Shown here piece by piece: positions 13,121 through 26,975 of a stretch of 64,000 nucleotides of DNA. Position numbers and translations under genes: made by a program. Under the pieces are notes generated by a model. It saw only the letters and a program-made list of their open reading frames with translations, ran no database searches and was not told the origin of the DNA. Numbering within the stretch: the first letter of the stretch is position 1; each line of letters begins with the position of its first letter. Origin of the DNA: Diadema setosum (Eukaryota > Echinodermata > Echinoidea > Diadematoida > Diadematidae); the NCBI GenBank assembly GCA_033980235.1, contig CM067077.1, positions 9,958,102 through 10,022,101 of the forward strand, in the 5' to 3' direction.

Positions 13121-13934
13121 AACGTTTTCCTGTTGCCACAACTCGGGTCTCGAATCCCCGACTGATCCTGCATACAAGAGGAACGGAGATGTTTGGTTTA
13201 GTAACCAGTGGTGAGGAGACGGTATACACAAAAAACAAGTGAGACTGCAGAAAAGAAGGAATGCATGATGGCTACAAAGGAGATGGGGGGATGGGGAGAG
13301 GGCAGGAAAAGACAGGGGGAATATTGTGTCATGTGTTTATGCGTTTTGTCGAGGAAATCCACGCAACAAGTCATATTATGGCTTCGCCTGTGAAAAGATT
13401 CCATTCATTTCCGAGGGGAAAAGGTGAGCTATTTTACCCGAACCCATCAATCAGTGGTACTGACAGTGGATTAAAGGAAATGGGGAAAATAACAAAAACA
13501 AACCAAAAAAAAAAAAAGAGAGAAAAAAAATCGCAGTATTACACAAGCCCATCCACTACCTAATCTTTACAAAAAGTGTCATCGATCTCCGAGACCTATT
13601 AGGAAACGTTCGAGTTCAAATCAACTCACCCACTTGTTTTCCGAAAGAAATGGGCGCAAATATTAAAGGAAATTTAAAGAATGTTTCCGAAACTAGACTG
13701 CATTTTCGGTCAGCTTGTATTTCGTGTTACCGCGACCAGGGTACTTGCTCGTGCTCGAAAAAGAACTGGAAAAAAAAAAAAAGAGAAGAAGAAATAAATA
13801 AATCGTAACTATAGAACAGCCGTAGAGTATTAATTGATTCGCTTTTGATATGAATTTGTTGATTTGACTTGCTGCGATTGATTTGATTGGGTTTACTTCT
13901 GGTATATTAGATACACCAAGTAAAAAATAACAAA

Positions 13935-14012
13935 AGCAAGCAAGCAAGCCAGCAAACAAACAAAAACAAACAAACAAACAAACACCACTACCACCACCAA
14001 CAACAACAAAAC
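13935..14012 (+). repeat. (CAAG)n / (AAAC)n / (ACC,AAC)n compound repeat
   Basis: Successive tetra- and trinucleotide arrays: AAGC units, then AAAC units, then ACC and AAC units. It is non-coding. Confidence 0.8.
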
Positions 14013-15819
14013 ACAGACGGGCGTTTCATACGGAGTACGGAGAAGCCTCCGAGGTGACCAACTGATTCGACCTTTGTACACCTCTGAGTGTAAGCATGGA
14101 CCTAAGGTAGGTCCATGGTGTGGTGTAAGCATAGTGTATGTCATGCTCTTGAAAAAGAAAAAGTCTCCCCTCACCTCTGTTGTAAGCTTTTCCCCAGTAT
14201 CTCCCCCTAGCAGTTGGTGTATCCAGCGTCAAGTGCATCAGGTGTTTGGGACTGATGCCGCCCGTTGTCTAGATCAGATCACCTGCAGCGCGACAAACAC
14301 CATGTGCTTGATATGGGATCGTAATTACATATGATAGTGAGTGAGACGCGAGTTATGAAGAGTGTGCCTACATCTCATAAATCCTTACGGGACATTACCT
14401 TTTGTATCCCAGTGAGAAGAGTAGAAAAAAAATGTAATGTTTATGGGAATCACTGAAGTTCGCAGGGGACGGGTTAACCTTTGTTGACACATGACAGACT
14501 TGCTAAGTTTTACGTGCCTTGTGCCTTTTTGATGAATAGATACGAGATACGCCCTAAGTGCACCCCTCCTCGTGAGCATGAAAACACCAAATGCTTTGCC
14601 TTCGCCAAATATTTTGACATTATTCTCTTTTCAGAAAGACTCTATGTGAGATCATGTAGTTGTTTATCGCTTGAGAAAATAGATACCAAAATGAGATGGA
14701 AAAAAAAAAAGATTCGTGTAAACAGACAACATGCATAATCACGTGCCATCTCTTTTCCCCCTCTCATGTACCCATTGTACCTGAGTTACATGAAAACATT
14801 GATTTCTCTTGGTAAAAATGTTAATTCTTTTGGACACGCCCATATGATAAATCAGATATAGAGTAAATACATATTAGACCGACGATCTTCAAACATGATT
14901 CTGCGCCTGTGAATCTAAGTGCGCCACGCACATCACTTTTAGTGTAAGGGCGTAGGTGTTATACCAGTGCCTCTTCTGTTTGGCTTGGTTGAACAAGCGA
15001 ATTTAGCATGATCACAGTGTCGTCTGGCCAGGCAAGTCACAACAGAGTGTGTATAGTAACCTCCTCTGCGACTTCTGATTGTATTCCATAACAATAATCT
15101 GTTGTTTACCGAATTCTTGAGTTTGTACCCCCTTTACTCCCACGCATAGCTACCGCTGGACTGTCATGAGCATGATGATCATAGTTCGATTATTTGTTTT
15201 TACCACCACGACGGGTTTCTTGCCTCACACCTGTAAACAACTTCCCACAGACGCATGACCTAGACTTTCATATCTCTTCTTTCTTTTTGGTTGATTTTAT
15301 TTATTGTCTTGTATACATTACAGTGAACGAATTCGAATTCGAATTTGTTTCATGTTTGCTTTTATACAAAACGTACTTTTTACTCCTCAATTCTGAACTT
15401 TCCACGAGTTTTATGTCTCTCAAACTGCAATCAAAGGTCTTAAAAGGAAACTCTTTACTCTTGCACTTTTTTTCTCTCTCACATTATTTTGCTAGTGTCT
15501 TATGACTCTCTACGCCTAAACATTTTGTTGTGCCTTGTCTTAGAAAAAAAAATTCCAGCTCCCAGATAGGCTGTATTTTTGGAGAGGAGTTTTCATCACT
15601 CCTCAGTCACAACTCACTTGCTCTCCTCAGACGGATATTCTATTTTTGACACTTCTTTCCTTTCCCCGCCCACTCGCCCTGAATGAAAAGAGAGAGAAAA
15701 AAATCGGTAAAATAACTTTCAAAATGTTAGACTTTTTATGGGGTTAAGGCAAAGGGAAAGATGTAGTCTTAATCCGCAGAAATGTCCCTGAGAATAATGA
15801 TACTCGTAAGAAATGATCA
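14013..15819. other. Intron 1 stretch with no recognised feature
   Basis: No gene, element boundary or array seen. Frames here are under 105 codons and without motifs. Confidence 0.5.
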
Positions 15820-15953
15820 GAAGAAGTAAGAGGAGAAGAAGCAGCAAGAGAAGGAAGAGGTGGAGAAAAAGAAGAACAAAGAAGAAGGAGGAGGAGGAGG
15901 AGGAGGAGGGGAGAAGAAGAAGAAGAAAGAAGAAGAAGAAGAAGAAGAAGAAG

Positions 15954-15985
<32 letters not shown>

Positions 15986-16005
15986 GAAGAAGAAGAAAGA
16001 AAGAA
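15820..16005 (+). repeat. (AAG)n/(AGG)n purine tract
   Basis: About 185 bases of almost pure purine on the + strand, mixing AGG and AAG triplets. It is a candidate for triplex (H-DNA) formation. Glu-rich and Leu-rich frames here are artefacts. Confidence 0.9.
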
Positions 16006-17739
16006 CTGGATGTTAAAAGAGCTAGCAAGGGGGAGGGGCTGAAATCTATATCACTGCAAACGCATCTTTATCCTTTGACTTTTAATCCACTACATAAGAC
16101 GTACTACCACAGACGTGTCGGCCTAATGTTCTCTTTCAAACTGCTCTCGCTACATGAATGGTAGTATCTTAGGGAAGTATAGACAATGGAAAAAAAAAAA
16201 TTGGCAACCAAGTCACGCCAGTTGGAAGTCACGAGCATCAGAGCAAATCAAGATGATGTCATCTCGACAACCTTTCAACACGCAAGCGTGACCGTACTTA
16301 TTAAGGTCCGTGAAATGACACACAGTGGGCAACACCCTGCCGTGCTTTCAACACGAGAGGCTATCCTCCCGTTGCCATGGTTACCGTCTTCGCACCACGC
16401 ATCAACCCGAGCGATCCAGGCACGCTCGACGCCTATTGGTTTAAAGTAATTCATGCGATATATGATTATATGGAAGTCTGCGTATAGAAGTGCAAGTTTT
16501 GACGCTCCGTGTTCCTGCCTATAATGTGTTTACGCTCCTAGAAAGCCACCGAAGAAACGATAATGCACATTTTGTGTAAACAGTGTAATATGAAAACGCG
16601 CGAGGAGTAAATAAATTGAATGTTTGATTTGCAACTGAATGAAATGAAGAAATTACCATGATTTTAATTGTTACATTTGTTAATATACATGTCATAGTTG
16701 ATTAATGTTTATTAGCATATATAATTAACAGGTAGTCATCGAATGTACCTTCGCCGAATATAAATATGTAATCGCTGAGTAACCAAAGACTGTGACTGTA
16801 TAATCCTATCATAATTATATAGGTGTGACAGTTTCTAATCGTTCCAAAACTGTCATGCCATTGCGCCTTAAAGGGACTGAACTCTAAATATATAAATATA
16901 TCCAATGAGACAGCAAATGCACGTAAAATTGAAAACTCTTTTTAGTATATTTCTCTTTGCCTTGCCGACGTCATCACGTAATTACAGTGCAATATTTTGA
17001 CTTCGCATAGAAGCTGATGACTTAGCCACGCGCAGACGCAGCCCTGCCCGTGCAGTACGTAGCAGTTGTCGAAATCACCAGCCGCTTCGGCGTAACTCGC
17101 GTCTTTATTTGCACAATTATGCAAAGTCATTTTTTCCTTCGATTGCAGTATTTACCACCCGGTGGCACCCCGCCCGACATCTTGAGACAACTCACATTCC
17201 AAAGGAAGAATGACTTCTGTTTACTTTGTCTCCCGTACATACCTGTTCACACTGTGAAGAAGCTATAGATAGCTATTAAGTATACATTAAGAATTACTGC
17301 TTCATTGTAGTGTTTGTTTTGTAATCAGGGTGGGCCACGTTGTATACTATGTGCAATCTTTCATACCGTGACTATGAATCGCCAATTGTACGCCATGGAG
17401 AGTGTTCAATGTATGCAACGACGAGAGCGCGCAATACACAAAATGAAGAAGAATAAGGAAAAGCGTGAGCATGCGCAATTGATGTTCTCCTTTGTTACGT
17501 TCCCCCTCCTCTCTTTCTCTTTCTCTCTTACTCTTTGGTGATATGCAGATTTTTTTTTTTCCTTTCTTAATTGCTAAAATATCTACCAATTTATGCGATA
17601 TTTGCCAAGATTTCATCGACATGTCTTATTTCTCCTCTAAGCCACTGCTTATTACAATAAGAACTTACTAATAGTTTTCCAAATGGTTTATAACATTATT
17701 GTATACATACACTGAAAAGGCATCAATAAAACTTTCATG
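16006..17739. other. Intron 1 stretch with no recognised feature
   Basis: No gene is recognised. TTAAAGGGACTG at about 16868 resembles the termini of the TTAA MITEs but has no matching second end that I can find. Confidence 0.45.
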
Positions 17740-18118
17740 ATTTTCTTTTTTTTTAAATAATTTTAACGACCAGACCCATTGCAGCATACCTTATTTGCAG
17801 CATATATGGCGCTATACAAATGCTGTGGATCACCCCACTCAGTGAGTGGCAAGATTTTCCTTATGTATCTCTTTACCTGGGGCCATCTTCCTCGTCAAGC
17901 TTAGCTTATGATGATGGTCCCCTGCATTTCATTTTTATCATCTCCTATTGCTTCCTTTCATATATGATATTCGTTCTTGAATAAAAAAAAAATGTATGTA
18001 AGATCCAAACGATACGAATATTAGCTGTGTAAATGACTATGTAAGTATTTTGTTGATTTGTGGATTTGTATTGATTTTGAAATGCAGAAATAAAAACTGA
18101 ACTGAACTGAACTGAACT
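17740..18118 (+). mobile_element. Probable LINE/SINE 3' end with (ACTGA)n tail
   Basis: The stretch ends GAAATGCAGAAATAAAAACT followed by (ACTGA)n at 18096-18118. A short 3' microsatellite tail is typical of CR1/L2-group LINEs and their SINE partners. No reverse-transcriptase coding is present, so this would be a heavily 5'-truncated copy. The left boundary is a guess. Confidence 0.4.
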
Positions 18119-18964
18119 GTGGATCATCAGCATGTAATCGAAATCTGTATACAGGCCTACCTGATACTGCATAGTATATTATGGAACATAGAGCAAACTT
18201 CAGAGAAGACACAATATAGCTATTATGTATTACGAGTATAATCGTTATAGAACAAAATGTAAGGTTTTGTCTTTGTTTATCTAATACAGCCAGTGTATAA
18301 CTGTATACAAGTGCCTGCATGGGTATTATATTTTGCTGTATACCTTTTTCGCTGCTTTTAGCTTTACACTACATTTAGATTACACTTAGCGACTGTCGGT
18401 TTCTTCTCTGTCTCGCGTGGGACTTAATTTCTCGAGACGATTATAAATGATTTCCTGTGCCATTAACATCCACAAGGCACAGTATAGACAAGCACGTCAT
18501 TTCGCGTGTAATCCCGACTTGGACGCGAATGTGTACGCTATTTTCGTATCGTGGGCACAGTCACATCATATTTCGTGCTTGGAGTTGGACGTGGGCGTCC
18601 AATGTATACATAGTGTGTGTATATTATGTTTTTGTATTGTGCTCGTTTATAAGGAATAGATTCATGGTAGATCTTGACAACTCGACCTCTATATTCTGCT
18701 AAATTCGTAACTAAACTCTTAAGTTGTGATAGCATTAAAAAACAGACAGAGTAATTACATGCATGCATGCCTGTATCTTTAAATACTCGGAGATGGGATC
18801 CGACCAGATGTCACGTACATTATGCATGTATTCAAGCTGACTACCATGAAACGAATGGAATGGTTTATTGGTAGCCATGGTTTTGCGGAAAATTGGAGAT
18901 AGAAACCATAAAGTTACGGGGTTTTATAATTTCATATTACATCACGATAGAGTGGTGCTGGTAG

Positions 18965-19064
18965 CAACCACAAGCAACTACAACTACAATTACAACTACA
19001 ACTGCAACTGCAACTGCAAAAATACGATTACGAGTACAACTACAAGTAAGCCTACAACTACAAC
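18965..19064 (+). repeat. (TACAAC)n hexamer-like repeat
   Basis: Degenerate ACTACA / ACTGCA hexamers over about 100 bases. Non-coding. Confidence 0.8.
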
Positions 19065-19984
19065 CCTTTCCCTCTAGACATCATCGTTGAAAAAAGTTGT
19101 GCAAACATACAGATCTCATTATTATACACCGTGCGTGTACCAACCGATTTGTGATTTTGGAAGAAGATCGCCTTGTCAAATTTGTATTAACAAAGTATCT
19201 TTATTACTTCTAGATGTCCCAGTGTTTGTCCAATTCTCATGAAACTTTGAACTATAACACGGAGTAAAGCTTCCCATGAAGATCGTTTGCTGCAGATCCC
19301 TTTGGCGCTCCGCGTACGATGGCGCACCCATTAGAGTCTCCCGACAGTTTTATCTCGCGTAAAGCCCGGGACGATATTCCCCGTATTTAATGTACATAGT
19401 TCATAACACTCGTAGGTGTAAAGTGTGTTAGTTCAACAATCGCGGGTAAAAACAACTATTAAGGATCGTGTCAATATTTGATTTACGGCAATAGGAGAGA
19501 GGAGAATGCTGATGAGGTCGGTTTGGCGACATTTTGGAGTCTCGTCATTCAGGAGACGTCAACCGATGAAAATTTCTCGGCATGGGCTCTCGACTGTAAT
19601 TTCAGAAACGTGTTGAAATCGCCACAAAATCCCTTTTATAATGTGCCGGACAGAGGGCTTTGAAATGTCCCCCCTTTCCAGATATTCACTTAAGCGCAAT
19701 GAATGAAGAAAAAGGTATACGTGTTGTTCCCGGCTCCTTGATAAAAGACAGGCGAAAGAATGTGTATTCATTACAGAAGCGTTTTCAGAAGAATTATTCA
19801 TTCCTCGATAATAAGAAAAGGTCTTTGAAGTGAGCGATTTGCGACTGTTTAATATACCGATTTCGATTTTCGCGTCCCACGTTTTGTTACTGTTATAACT
19901 AAAGATTGGTGCGTCTCATGCAGGGTTGTGTTTGTTTTGTTCCCATGGTTATTTATGTTGCACTAAGGCGTTTGTCGTCGGCAT
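19065..19984. other. Intron 1 stretch with no recognised feature
   Basis: Apparently unique sequence between a microsatellite and a MITE. Nothing coding is recognised. Confidence 0.5.
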
Positions 19985-20376
19985 TTAAAGAGATGATACA
20001 GTATTGGTGGAGATGAGAATTGAGCTTTTAACTTTTTTTCCAGATGCCAAGAAGACACTTATGATATAGTACAGAGCATACCATTTTAAGAGGAATTCAA
20101 AGTTTATTTGATGAAAATCGGGTTTGGCATGACTGAAACATCCAAAAACAAAGTAAAACAAAGTGATCGTAATAAAGTGTGGGTCCCACACTTCATTAGA
20201 ATTGCACTTTTTTGGATATCTCAGCCATTTCAAAACCAATTTTCATCAAATAAACGTTGATTTCCTCATAGAATTACATGCTCTTTCATATTTCATAAGA
20301 AGTTTCTCATTATCTCACAAAAAAAATGTTAGAAACCTGAAATTAGGTCTCAACCAAAAATATATGATCCCTTTAA
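19985..20376. mobile_element. Palindromic (foldback) MITE, family B copy 2, TTAA ends
   Basis: A 392-bp copy of the family seen at 4339-4732, with TTAAAGAGATGATAC at the left and ATGATCCCTTTAA at the right. Inverted arms carry the ATCAAATAAACGTT block, and the centre is GTGTGGGTCCCACAC. Because the element is palindromic its orientation is not meaningful. Confidence 0.8.
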
Positions 20377-20859
20377 TGTTAGCTACGAAGTGGAAAGAAA
20401 GAAGGACAGACCACTCAAAACAGCAAAGCTCGGCCCAATAAAACAAATAACATGCCAGATAAATCTTAAATATTAAATACCAATATCAACAATACTAACA
20501 AGAATGACGTCTAATAATGAGTCCAGTTTGGCATCTGCTTGTGTTCAGTGACATGTGTTATTATTTTGTTTGGCTCGTGCGCTGTCTGGTTTCGCCACGC
20601 TTATTTCCTGGATGCTACCCAAGTCTCACATATTAATGACCCGTGTCCCACGTAACGAGCATGACAAAATGAAGACATCATTCTCCACGCCAACTTAACC
20701 TCACGCATGCCAGCAGCACTCTCACTCTCGTATAGCACCAGCGAGGAAAACAGCATCAACGAGAAGCTGCGCTATTTGTTATATAATATACGCGCACCGT
20801 GGCATGCCGAAGCTGCAGTCTGCTGATTGGACGCGCCAACTCAGGTCTCTGTCCGTCTC

Positions 20860-20930
20860 AAAAAAAAAAAAACAAAAAAAAGAAAGGAAAAAAAAAAAGA
20901 AAGAGAGAAAGAAAGGGGGGGGGGGGGAAA
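20860..20930 (+). repeat. A-rich purine tract with G13
   Basis: A-runs broken by single C or G, then GA repeats, then 13 G (20915-20927). It directly precedes the family A MITE at 20961. Confidence 0.8.
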
Positions 20931-20960
20931 CACGATCGCTCATTGGCTAGTGTGGCTGCC

Positions 20961-21317
20961 TTAAAGGCATAATTTACCATTTGCAGATGAAAGCAATAGT
21001 GCTATGAAATAGTTCTAAAATGTGAGTTAGGGATAGAAACAACCACTGTCAAAATTTGAATCCGTATAATCGATGTTAAGTGTTGTTAAATACACAAAAT
21101 GTGAACAATAGTTATAATAAAAAATTCTCCAGACTAAACCGTATACAGTTACGGTTTATTGAGAAAAACCCTGATATCTCGTTATATTTTAGGTTTTATT
21201 GCAAATATTTCATATGGTAGGATGTTTTATGATACAACAGACCTACACATATGCATCAAATATGATATCTTGAAAATTTTTGAAATCACTGCTCCCAAAG
21301 GTAAACTGGACCTTTAA
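20961..21317 (-). mobile_element. MITE, family A copy 2 (inverted), TTAA ends
   Basis: Same length (357 bp) as the copy at 5647-6003 and in reverse orientation: TTAAAGGCATAATTTACC at the left, GGTAAACTGGACCTTTAA at the right. Internal sequence matches closely, which suggests recent or concerted spread. Confidence 0.85.
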
Positions 21318-21587
21318 CCCTTATCGAGCTAGTCTTCCACAATGCTCCTGACGTTCGTTGCAGTGTATATGGATAGTGGTAACGACAGATTTCACGGCAG
21401 CCATAACTGCCGCAGAGGACGCGGACCTTGTGGTTGCTGTCGCTGCTTGCCCAAGTGACCACGCGATCAACTCGCAGTGCTGATGACTTCGCACAAACCG
21501 CCAATTAAGGCATTTTAGGAAGACGGAAATGACCAACCAGTTGGGCAATCTGCTGCTAACGTGGTGCTTATATTATAACGTGAAAAA

Positions 21588-21625
21588 TACTACTACTATT
21601 ACTACTACTATTACTACTACTACTA
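21588..21625 (+). repeat. (TAC)n microsatellite
   Basis: ACT/ATT triplets, imperfect. Confidence 0.75.
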
Positions 21626-24559
21626 ATGATGATAAAAAACAGTATCGTCCAAGTGTCCTGTTGTCTGTAGTGATACCTTGTGACACATAGGGGGCCTGTT
21701 ATGCGTGACAGTCTTTTGTACCGTAGTCTCCGCTTTATCGTCGGACACCGCTTTATCATAGGACACCGCTTTATCGGGTACATCGCTTAATCGGGTATGT
21801 AAGGATCGCTCTGCCAAAAACCACCCGATTATGCGGAGAGTACTGTATTTGTAACGCGGTTATGTCAAGACTCATTGCAATGTCCTCGAGATATTTGTAG
21901 TATTTCCACCCTTCTTCCAATGGAACTTTACTATGCATTCACACCACTCATCTTCGAGATACAAAGTGGCCTTCAGCGTATTACCTTGCTTTAATCTGGA
22001 TTCATGTGGCCTTTGTGCTTCTCAAGATGATTACAAAGTTGTCGAAGGAGTAAAAACTTTTCTCAATAATAAGTGTGAAATCGATTCAACCAAACCTTAA
22101 CTTCATACAGAAGAAATATTAGTTTTTAATTCGTCCAAGAATTACACATATGAGCAAAAAATTAACAAACAAACAAACAAAAACTTATGTCATTAGTTTT
22201 TGGCTTCTCTTCTGCCCTTGGGTTAGAAAAGGCCCACACGTGCATGGAGAGTTATTCATAATGAGTGCGAGGGAAGTTAATTGGATTTTCATATCTTTAT
22301 GGATTTTTTTTTTTCGGTATCTCTCTTTGTTACATCACCGCTGTAAGCGCCTCATCAAGTAAGGACTCAACGGAGCGGTCATGTCTAACCTTGTAGGTAG
22401 GAATATTTTTCCTTCCACGACTCATTAGGCAAACCCGTAAACAGGTCTTTTGAGGAATTTTTCCGCCAGGCAGTTCATCCGAACACAAAATCATCACGAA
22501 AGCAGAACGTATCCCAAGGTAAAATACTGACTCCAAAACGAAACGGTCTGTAGCCTCGGGTCGCCATCAGGTTGTCCCCTGTCCATCCCCGTGTTCAGCC
22601 GCGCTCTCAAACCGCTCACCGGTCCCTTCCTCATATAAAAGGGAGTCAGAAATCGGTGTCCTAATCAAACTCTTTTCAGCTGTGAAATGTAACACCCTCC
22701 TCATGAATTTCATAAGTTTTTGATGAAAACAGCCACAATCTTGATTATAATAGTGCCTACGCAAACGCGCCTATAGCAAAAAGGACAAAGAAGTCAGCCA
22801 TTTCTGTATTACTTGGCCTTGCTGGGAACGCACAAAAGCTAGATCTTAACACACTTTGCTTTGATAAAAAGCATTGTATTTGGAGGTATGTGAATATGTA
22901 TCAGCATTTGTATGTATACATGTATACTAGTATGTGTATGTGATGATGTATATGTTTATGTATATATGATTATGTAATAAATACGCCATGCATTCACATT
23001 ATTCTCTCTGTTATTTCATTATGCAATATTATTATAGACATATTGATACTTTAATATTTTAGAATATTCCCTCCGCGCTCCGCACCTTCTTGTAATGCAA
23101 TGTATATATCTGACTGATATAGTTATAGTTTATTAGTTAATGAGGCAAATGATCAAATTTCCCGGTAATTCATGCTTTCAATTAAAGATCACAATATAGT
23201 TAAAAACAACAACAGCTGGGAAAAAACAGAAACAGACTTAGGTTTGTCACACTGCATGGTCTTTGTTGAGGCGAATCCAAGTTCACAGCTTGACTTCGAT
23301 ACCCTTAAACAGACCTAGGCAATGTCACTCAGTACTCCCTCTCCCACTGACAAGAAAATATTTGAAACTGTAAAAAACTTCTTCCCTCAATAACATGTTG
23401 TCCCTCTTTCGTCCATGAGTCTCAAATTATGCCCCGGAATAATACATTTCAACGCCCATCTTCATGCTCTGTGAACATTCGCTTCTTTGTCATAATCGGC
23501 TGTCATCACTGTGCATTGTAAGCCTCTCTCGCAAGAAGTTTTACCGATTTCTTTCTCGAAATTGTCACGATGGCGGGACGTCTGATTCAGTCCCTTAGTC
23601 CCACGGGCTTCTTCTCATGTTGCCCAAAGAATAACTCTGTCGATAGTTGTCGGCACGAAGTGTCTGCCCGTTTCCCAACTCGTAAACAACATAGTAGTTG
23701 GAATCCAAACAAACACGAGCTGCTTCTTTATTACACCGGTTTTCAGTGACACACAAAGGTTTTGACGACTTTATTTTTGTTTTCTCTTAAAAGTACAGTC
23801 GTTTTGCAATGACAAGATACCGTGTGACCTGTGACCTCAATATCAGGTCAAATCCATCAAAATTGAAGTTTTGAATATGAGTGCTGATAGAGGGTTAAAC
23901 TGGAGTAGGGCGTCATTTCACTCCCGTCGTGCTGAGATCATAAGGCTTTGCTCGACATTTCAATGTAATCTTAGATAGGTCGTGAAGTGTAAAGTAAATG
24001 GTAAGAAAAGCTTTACAAGAACCTGTGCAGTTATAAGTATTCTGTTTCTATAGGACAAACGGTGGAGTAGGTAGGACTAATGGTGGAGAAGGTTTACATA
24101 AAGCGGAGAGATACTCTGGCTCGAAAGCATAATCTTCTACTGCCGTACTGCCCGTAGACTCTACTCTCTGCATCCAAACACCTCTGTATGCAATCTCATT
24201 ACCCCTCTCCCCTTCCTATGTTCTCCGCCCCTTCCTCATCTCTTTCCGGCCTGTAATTATGTGGTAATGACGGTTACGCCCATATTGCCCATATGCAATC
24301 TATAGATCGGTTTACCCCTTATATATCCCCCTCCCCTCGGGAATGGGCGCGTCCCACAACCACACCCCCCCCCCCCCTTCCCGGCCCTGAAAAGAGCGTG
24401 AGGGGTTCAGTGATTATTAGTCTCGGCTTCATTGTGGCAAACTGGGGACGTCATCCAGTCGAAGAGAAGGGAATGTAACATTCAAGAAAGGGTTTCATCT
24501 ATTATTCTTTTTTTTTTTTTATTTTAATCAAAGTGGCACATTGCAGGCCCAAATTATGA
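21626..24559. other. Intron 1 stretch with no recognised gene
   Basis: Apparently unique DNA. A triplicated motif CGGACACCGCTTTATC (about 21722-21780) and a TATG-rich tract near 22890-22980 are minor repeats. A C-run lies at about 24365-24377. Confidence 0.5.
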
Positions 24560-24946
24560 AGAGGGTAACACAAACTACGAACACTTGGCGAGAGCTTTTA
24601 ACGTTTTGCGAGATATTCAGAAACCACTCAATGAGATGTCAAAGAGCATGCAGTTCTAAGGGGTATCCAAAGTTTATTCGATGAAAATCGGTTTTGAAAT
24701 GGCTGAGATATCCAAAAACAAGGTCAAACAAAGAGATCCTAATAAAGTTGTGGCATGTCGCCTTTTATTATTAGCACTTTTTTTTTATATCTCAGCCATT
24801 TGAAAACCAATTTTCATCAAATAAACGTTGAATCCTTCTTAAAATTACATGCTCTTTCATATTTCATAAGAGGCTTTTCATTATCTCACTTAAGAATGTT
24901 CAAAACATGAATCTCCACCTCAACCAGTACTGTACAGTCCCTTTAA
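24560..24946. mobile_element. Palindromic (foldback) MITE, family B copy 3, diverged
   Basis: The right half matches copies 1 and 2 (ATCAAATAAACGTTGAATC, TACATGCTCTTTCATATTTC, ending CAGTCCCTTTAA). The left half keeps GTTTATTCGATGAAAATCGG but its outer part has drifted, so the left edge is approximate. The central palindrome is degraded. This is the oldest-looking of the three copies. Confidence 0.65.
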
Positions 24947-25051
24947 AGCTTTCGAATGTAGGGCATAATTATATGTGTGATCAGGGAGGTGGCCCATCGT
25001 CCTGGCCTGGTGTAATCCTCCTCCCTACATTAGTGAGATTCGATATGAAGA

Positions 25052-25105
25052 ATGATGATGATGATGATGATGGTATTTATAGTGATAATGATGATGATGA
25101 TGATG

Positions 25106-25139
<34 letters not shown>

Positions 25140-25156
25140 TGATGATGATGATGATG

Positions 25157-25226
<70 letters not shown>

Positions 25227-25298
25227 GAAGAAGAAGAAGGAGGAGGAGGAGTAGAAGAAGAAGAAGAAGAAGATGGTGATGATGATAATGATGATGAA
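25052..25298 (+). repeat. Large (GAT)n/(AAT)n/(AAG)n/(AGG)n trinucleotide block
   Basis: About 250 bases of pure trinucleotide repeats in ordered sub-blocks: GAT, AAT, GAT, AAT, AAG, AGG, AAG, GAT. Open frames in all phases (poly-Asn, poly-Ile, poly-Tyr and so on) are artefacts of the repeat. Confidence 0.95.
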
Positions 25299-26919
25299 GA
25301 AGCACAACAACAACAGAAACGCCTGGAAGAGTGGCTGTGCAACATTATATCTACTTCTTCATCACTACAGGCGTTATGATTTTTCTGTGTACGATTTCCC
25401 TAAACACACCTGATTTTAGTGATATTCACCCTCAAAATTGTTTCTTTATAATTATATTGTTCGCAATGTAATATAATATCATACTGTCGCGTTTTTTTCT
25501 GTTTCTTTTTTTTTATGGAGAGAAATATCGGTGTGGTTTTAACGCAATCTGTCGTTGCGGGCAAACGCCACTTCATGCCACCTCTCGAGGTTGCTATCCT
25601 GTAATAATCCCGGCTTGCAGGAAGGCGGTGATAATCTCAAAGACCTTGCCCCACTATCTACTCGAAGATGCTCGGTAAACTATCCCTCCTTAAATCATAC
25701 TAATCGTTTGAAGAAGGCATTGACGCCAATAATCATCGTTATGTTTTAGATCCTCGCGAAGGTCCTCTTCACACTCAAAATATTAGTCGGAGTCATAGTT
25801 CACAAAGGAAGCATATAATAGGAAAGTTAAGTTAAGGAAGGTGATATTTGAAAAATCCTGTTCACACTGAATAGCTAAGCCAACGCTAATATTCTGTCCA
25901 TTCACCTTTCCCTCGCTTACTCTGAATCTAACCCATATTTTCTAACAGACAGTTGACATTTGAAATTTGGCAGCTGCGAGCGCAAACGGTTCGGTAGCTT
26001 TACAAGTCACTTCTACACCGGCTCAGTCTTTATGCCCCAGTCACACAGTGCTTTACGATGGATTACGTCCGCCGCGGATAGATACGAATGAGTGGACGCA
26101 GGGGGACGCAGCGTGGACGCAGGCATCCGCAGGGACGTATGTAGACGTAACTGCCCGTAACTCATCCGTAAAGAAACGCAAAATGACGTCGCCGAACCTG
26201 CGAAATTTTGAAATGTTCAAAATTTCGCAGAGGGACGCCACGGACGCAAACTTACGCAAGTAACCGTAACCAAACGTAACTATCCGTAACTGAACGTAAC
26301 TACCCGTGGCTTGGACGCATACCATCCGCAAAAGAATTTACCTTCCGTCCGTTTGCGTTCGCTTACGTCCACCGTAAGTATCCGAAATTCACCGCAAGTT
26401 AACGTATCACAACAGTTTCGTCCGCTTACGGATATTTACGGACAACAACGGATGTTGCGGACAATTACGTCCTTCGACGTGGCCGTTTTCCACTCGCATG
26501 GAAACACAGAGAATCGTGGAAAGGCACACTACTCCTGCTGCCAAGCTGCAGCGCCTTTACCTGAAGGAATGCTACAACACAGTCGGAGCGGTGGAGAGGC
26601 AGAACTGCATGGTCAAATTATATGAAATTTCTCCCACAATCAATGGTCATTTTAAGTGGCACCCATATACCATGTATACTCATGACATCGGTCGATTCTT
26701 GGTGCTGAACTTTTTTTCTTGTACTCTTCGAATGTATATTTTTCGAAAAAAGCAATATTTTGGGTACGGGATGGGGTGACAGCATTTTATTAACTTTTCT
26801 GGCCGGGGGAAGGTGTGGGACAGGGGCAACTATATAAAATGAGAACGAATTTAGTATTTCTCTATAGTCTTACCCATGCACTTTATGCTCCATCGAATGT
26901 GTATTACATTTTTTTTTAT

Positions 26920-26975
26920 ATACTACTACTACTTCTACTGCTACTACTACTACTACTACTAATACTAATAATAAT
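26920..26975 (+). repeat. (TAC)n microsatellite
   Basis: TAC/ACT triplets inside the TIR element at 26034-28388. Confidence 0.8.

Noticed and set aside
13143..13165. tRNA B-box-like GGTCTCGAATCCCC
   Set aside because: Has an extra base against the B-box and no A-box or cloverleaf upstream.
25025..25345. Poly-Asn, poly-Ile, poly-Tyr and poly-Leu frames
   Set aside because: Translations of a trinucleotide repeat in every phase; not genes.
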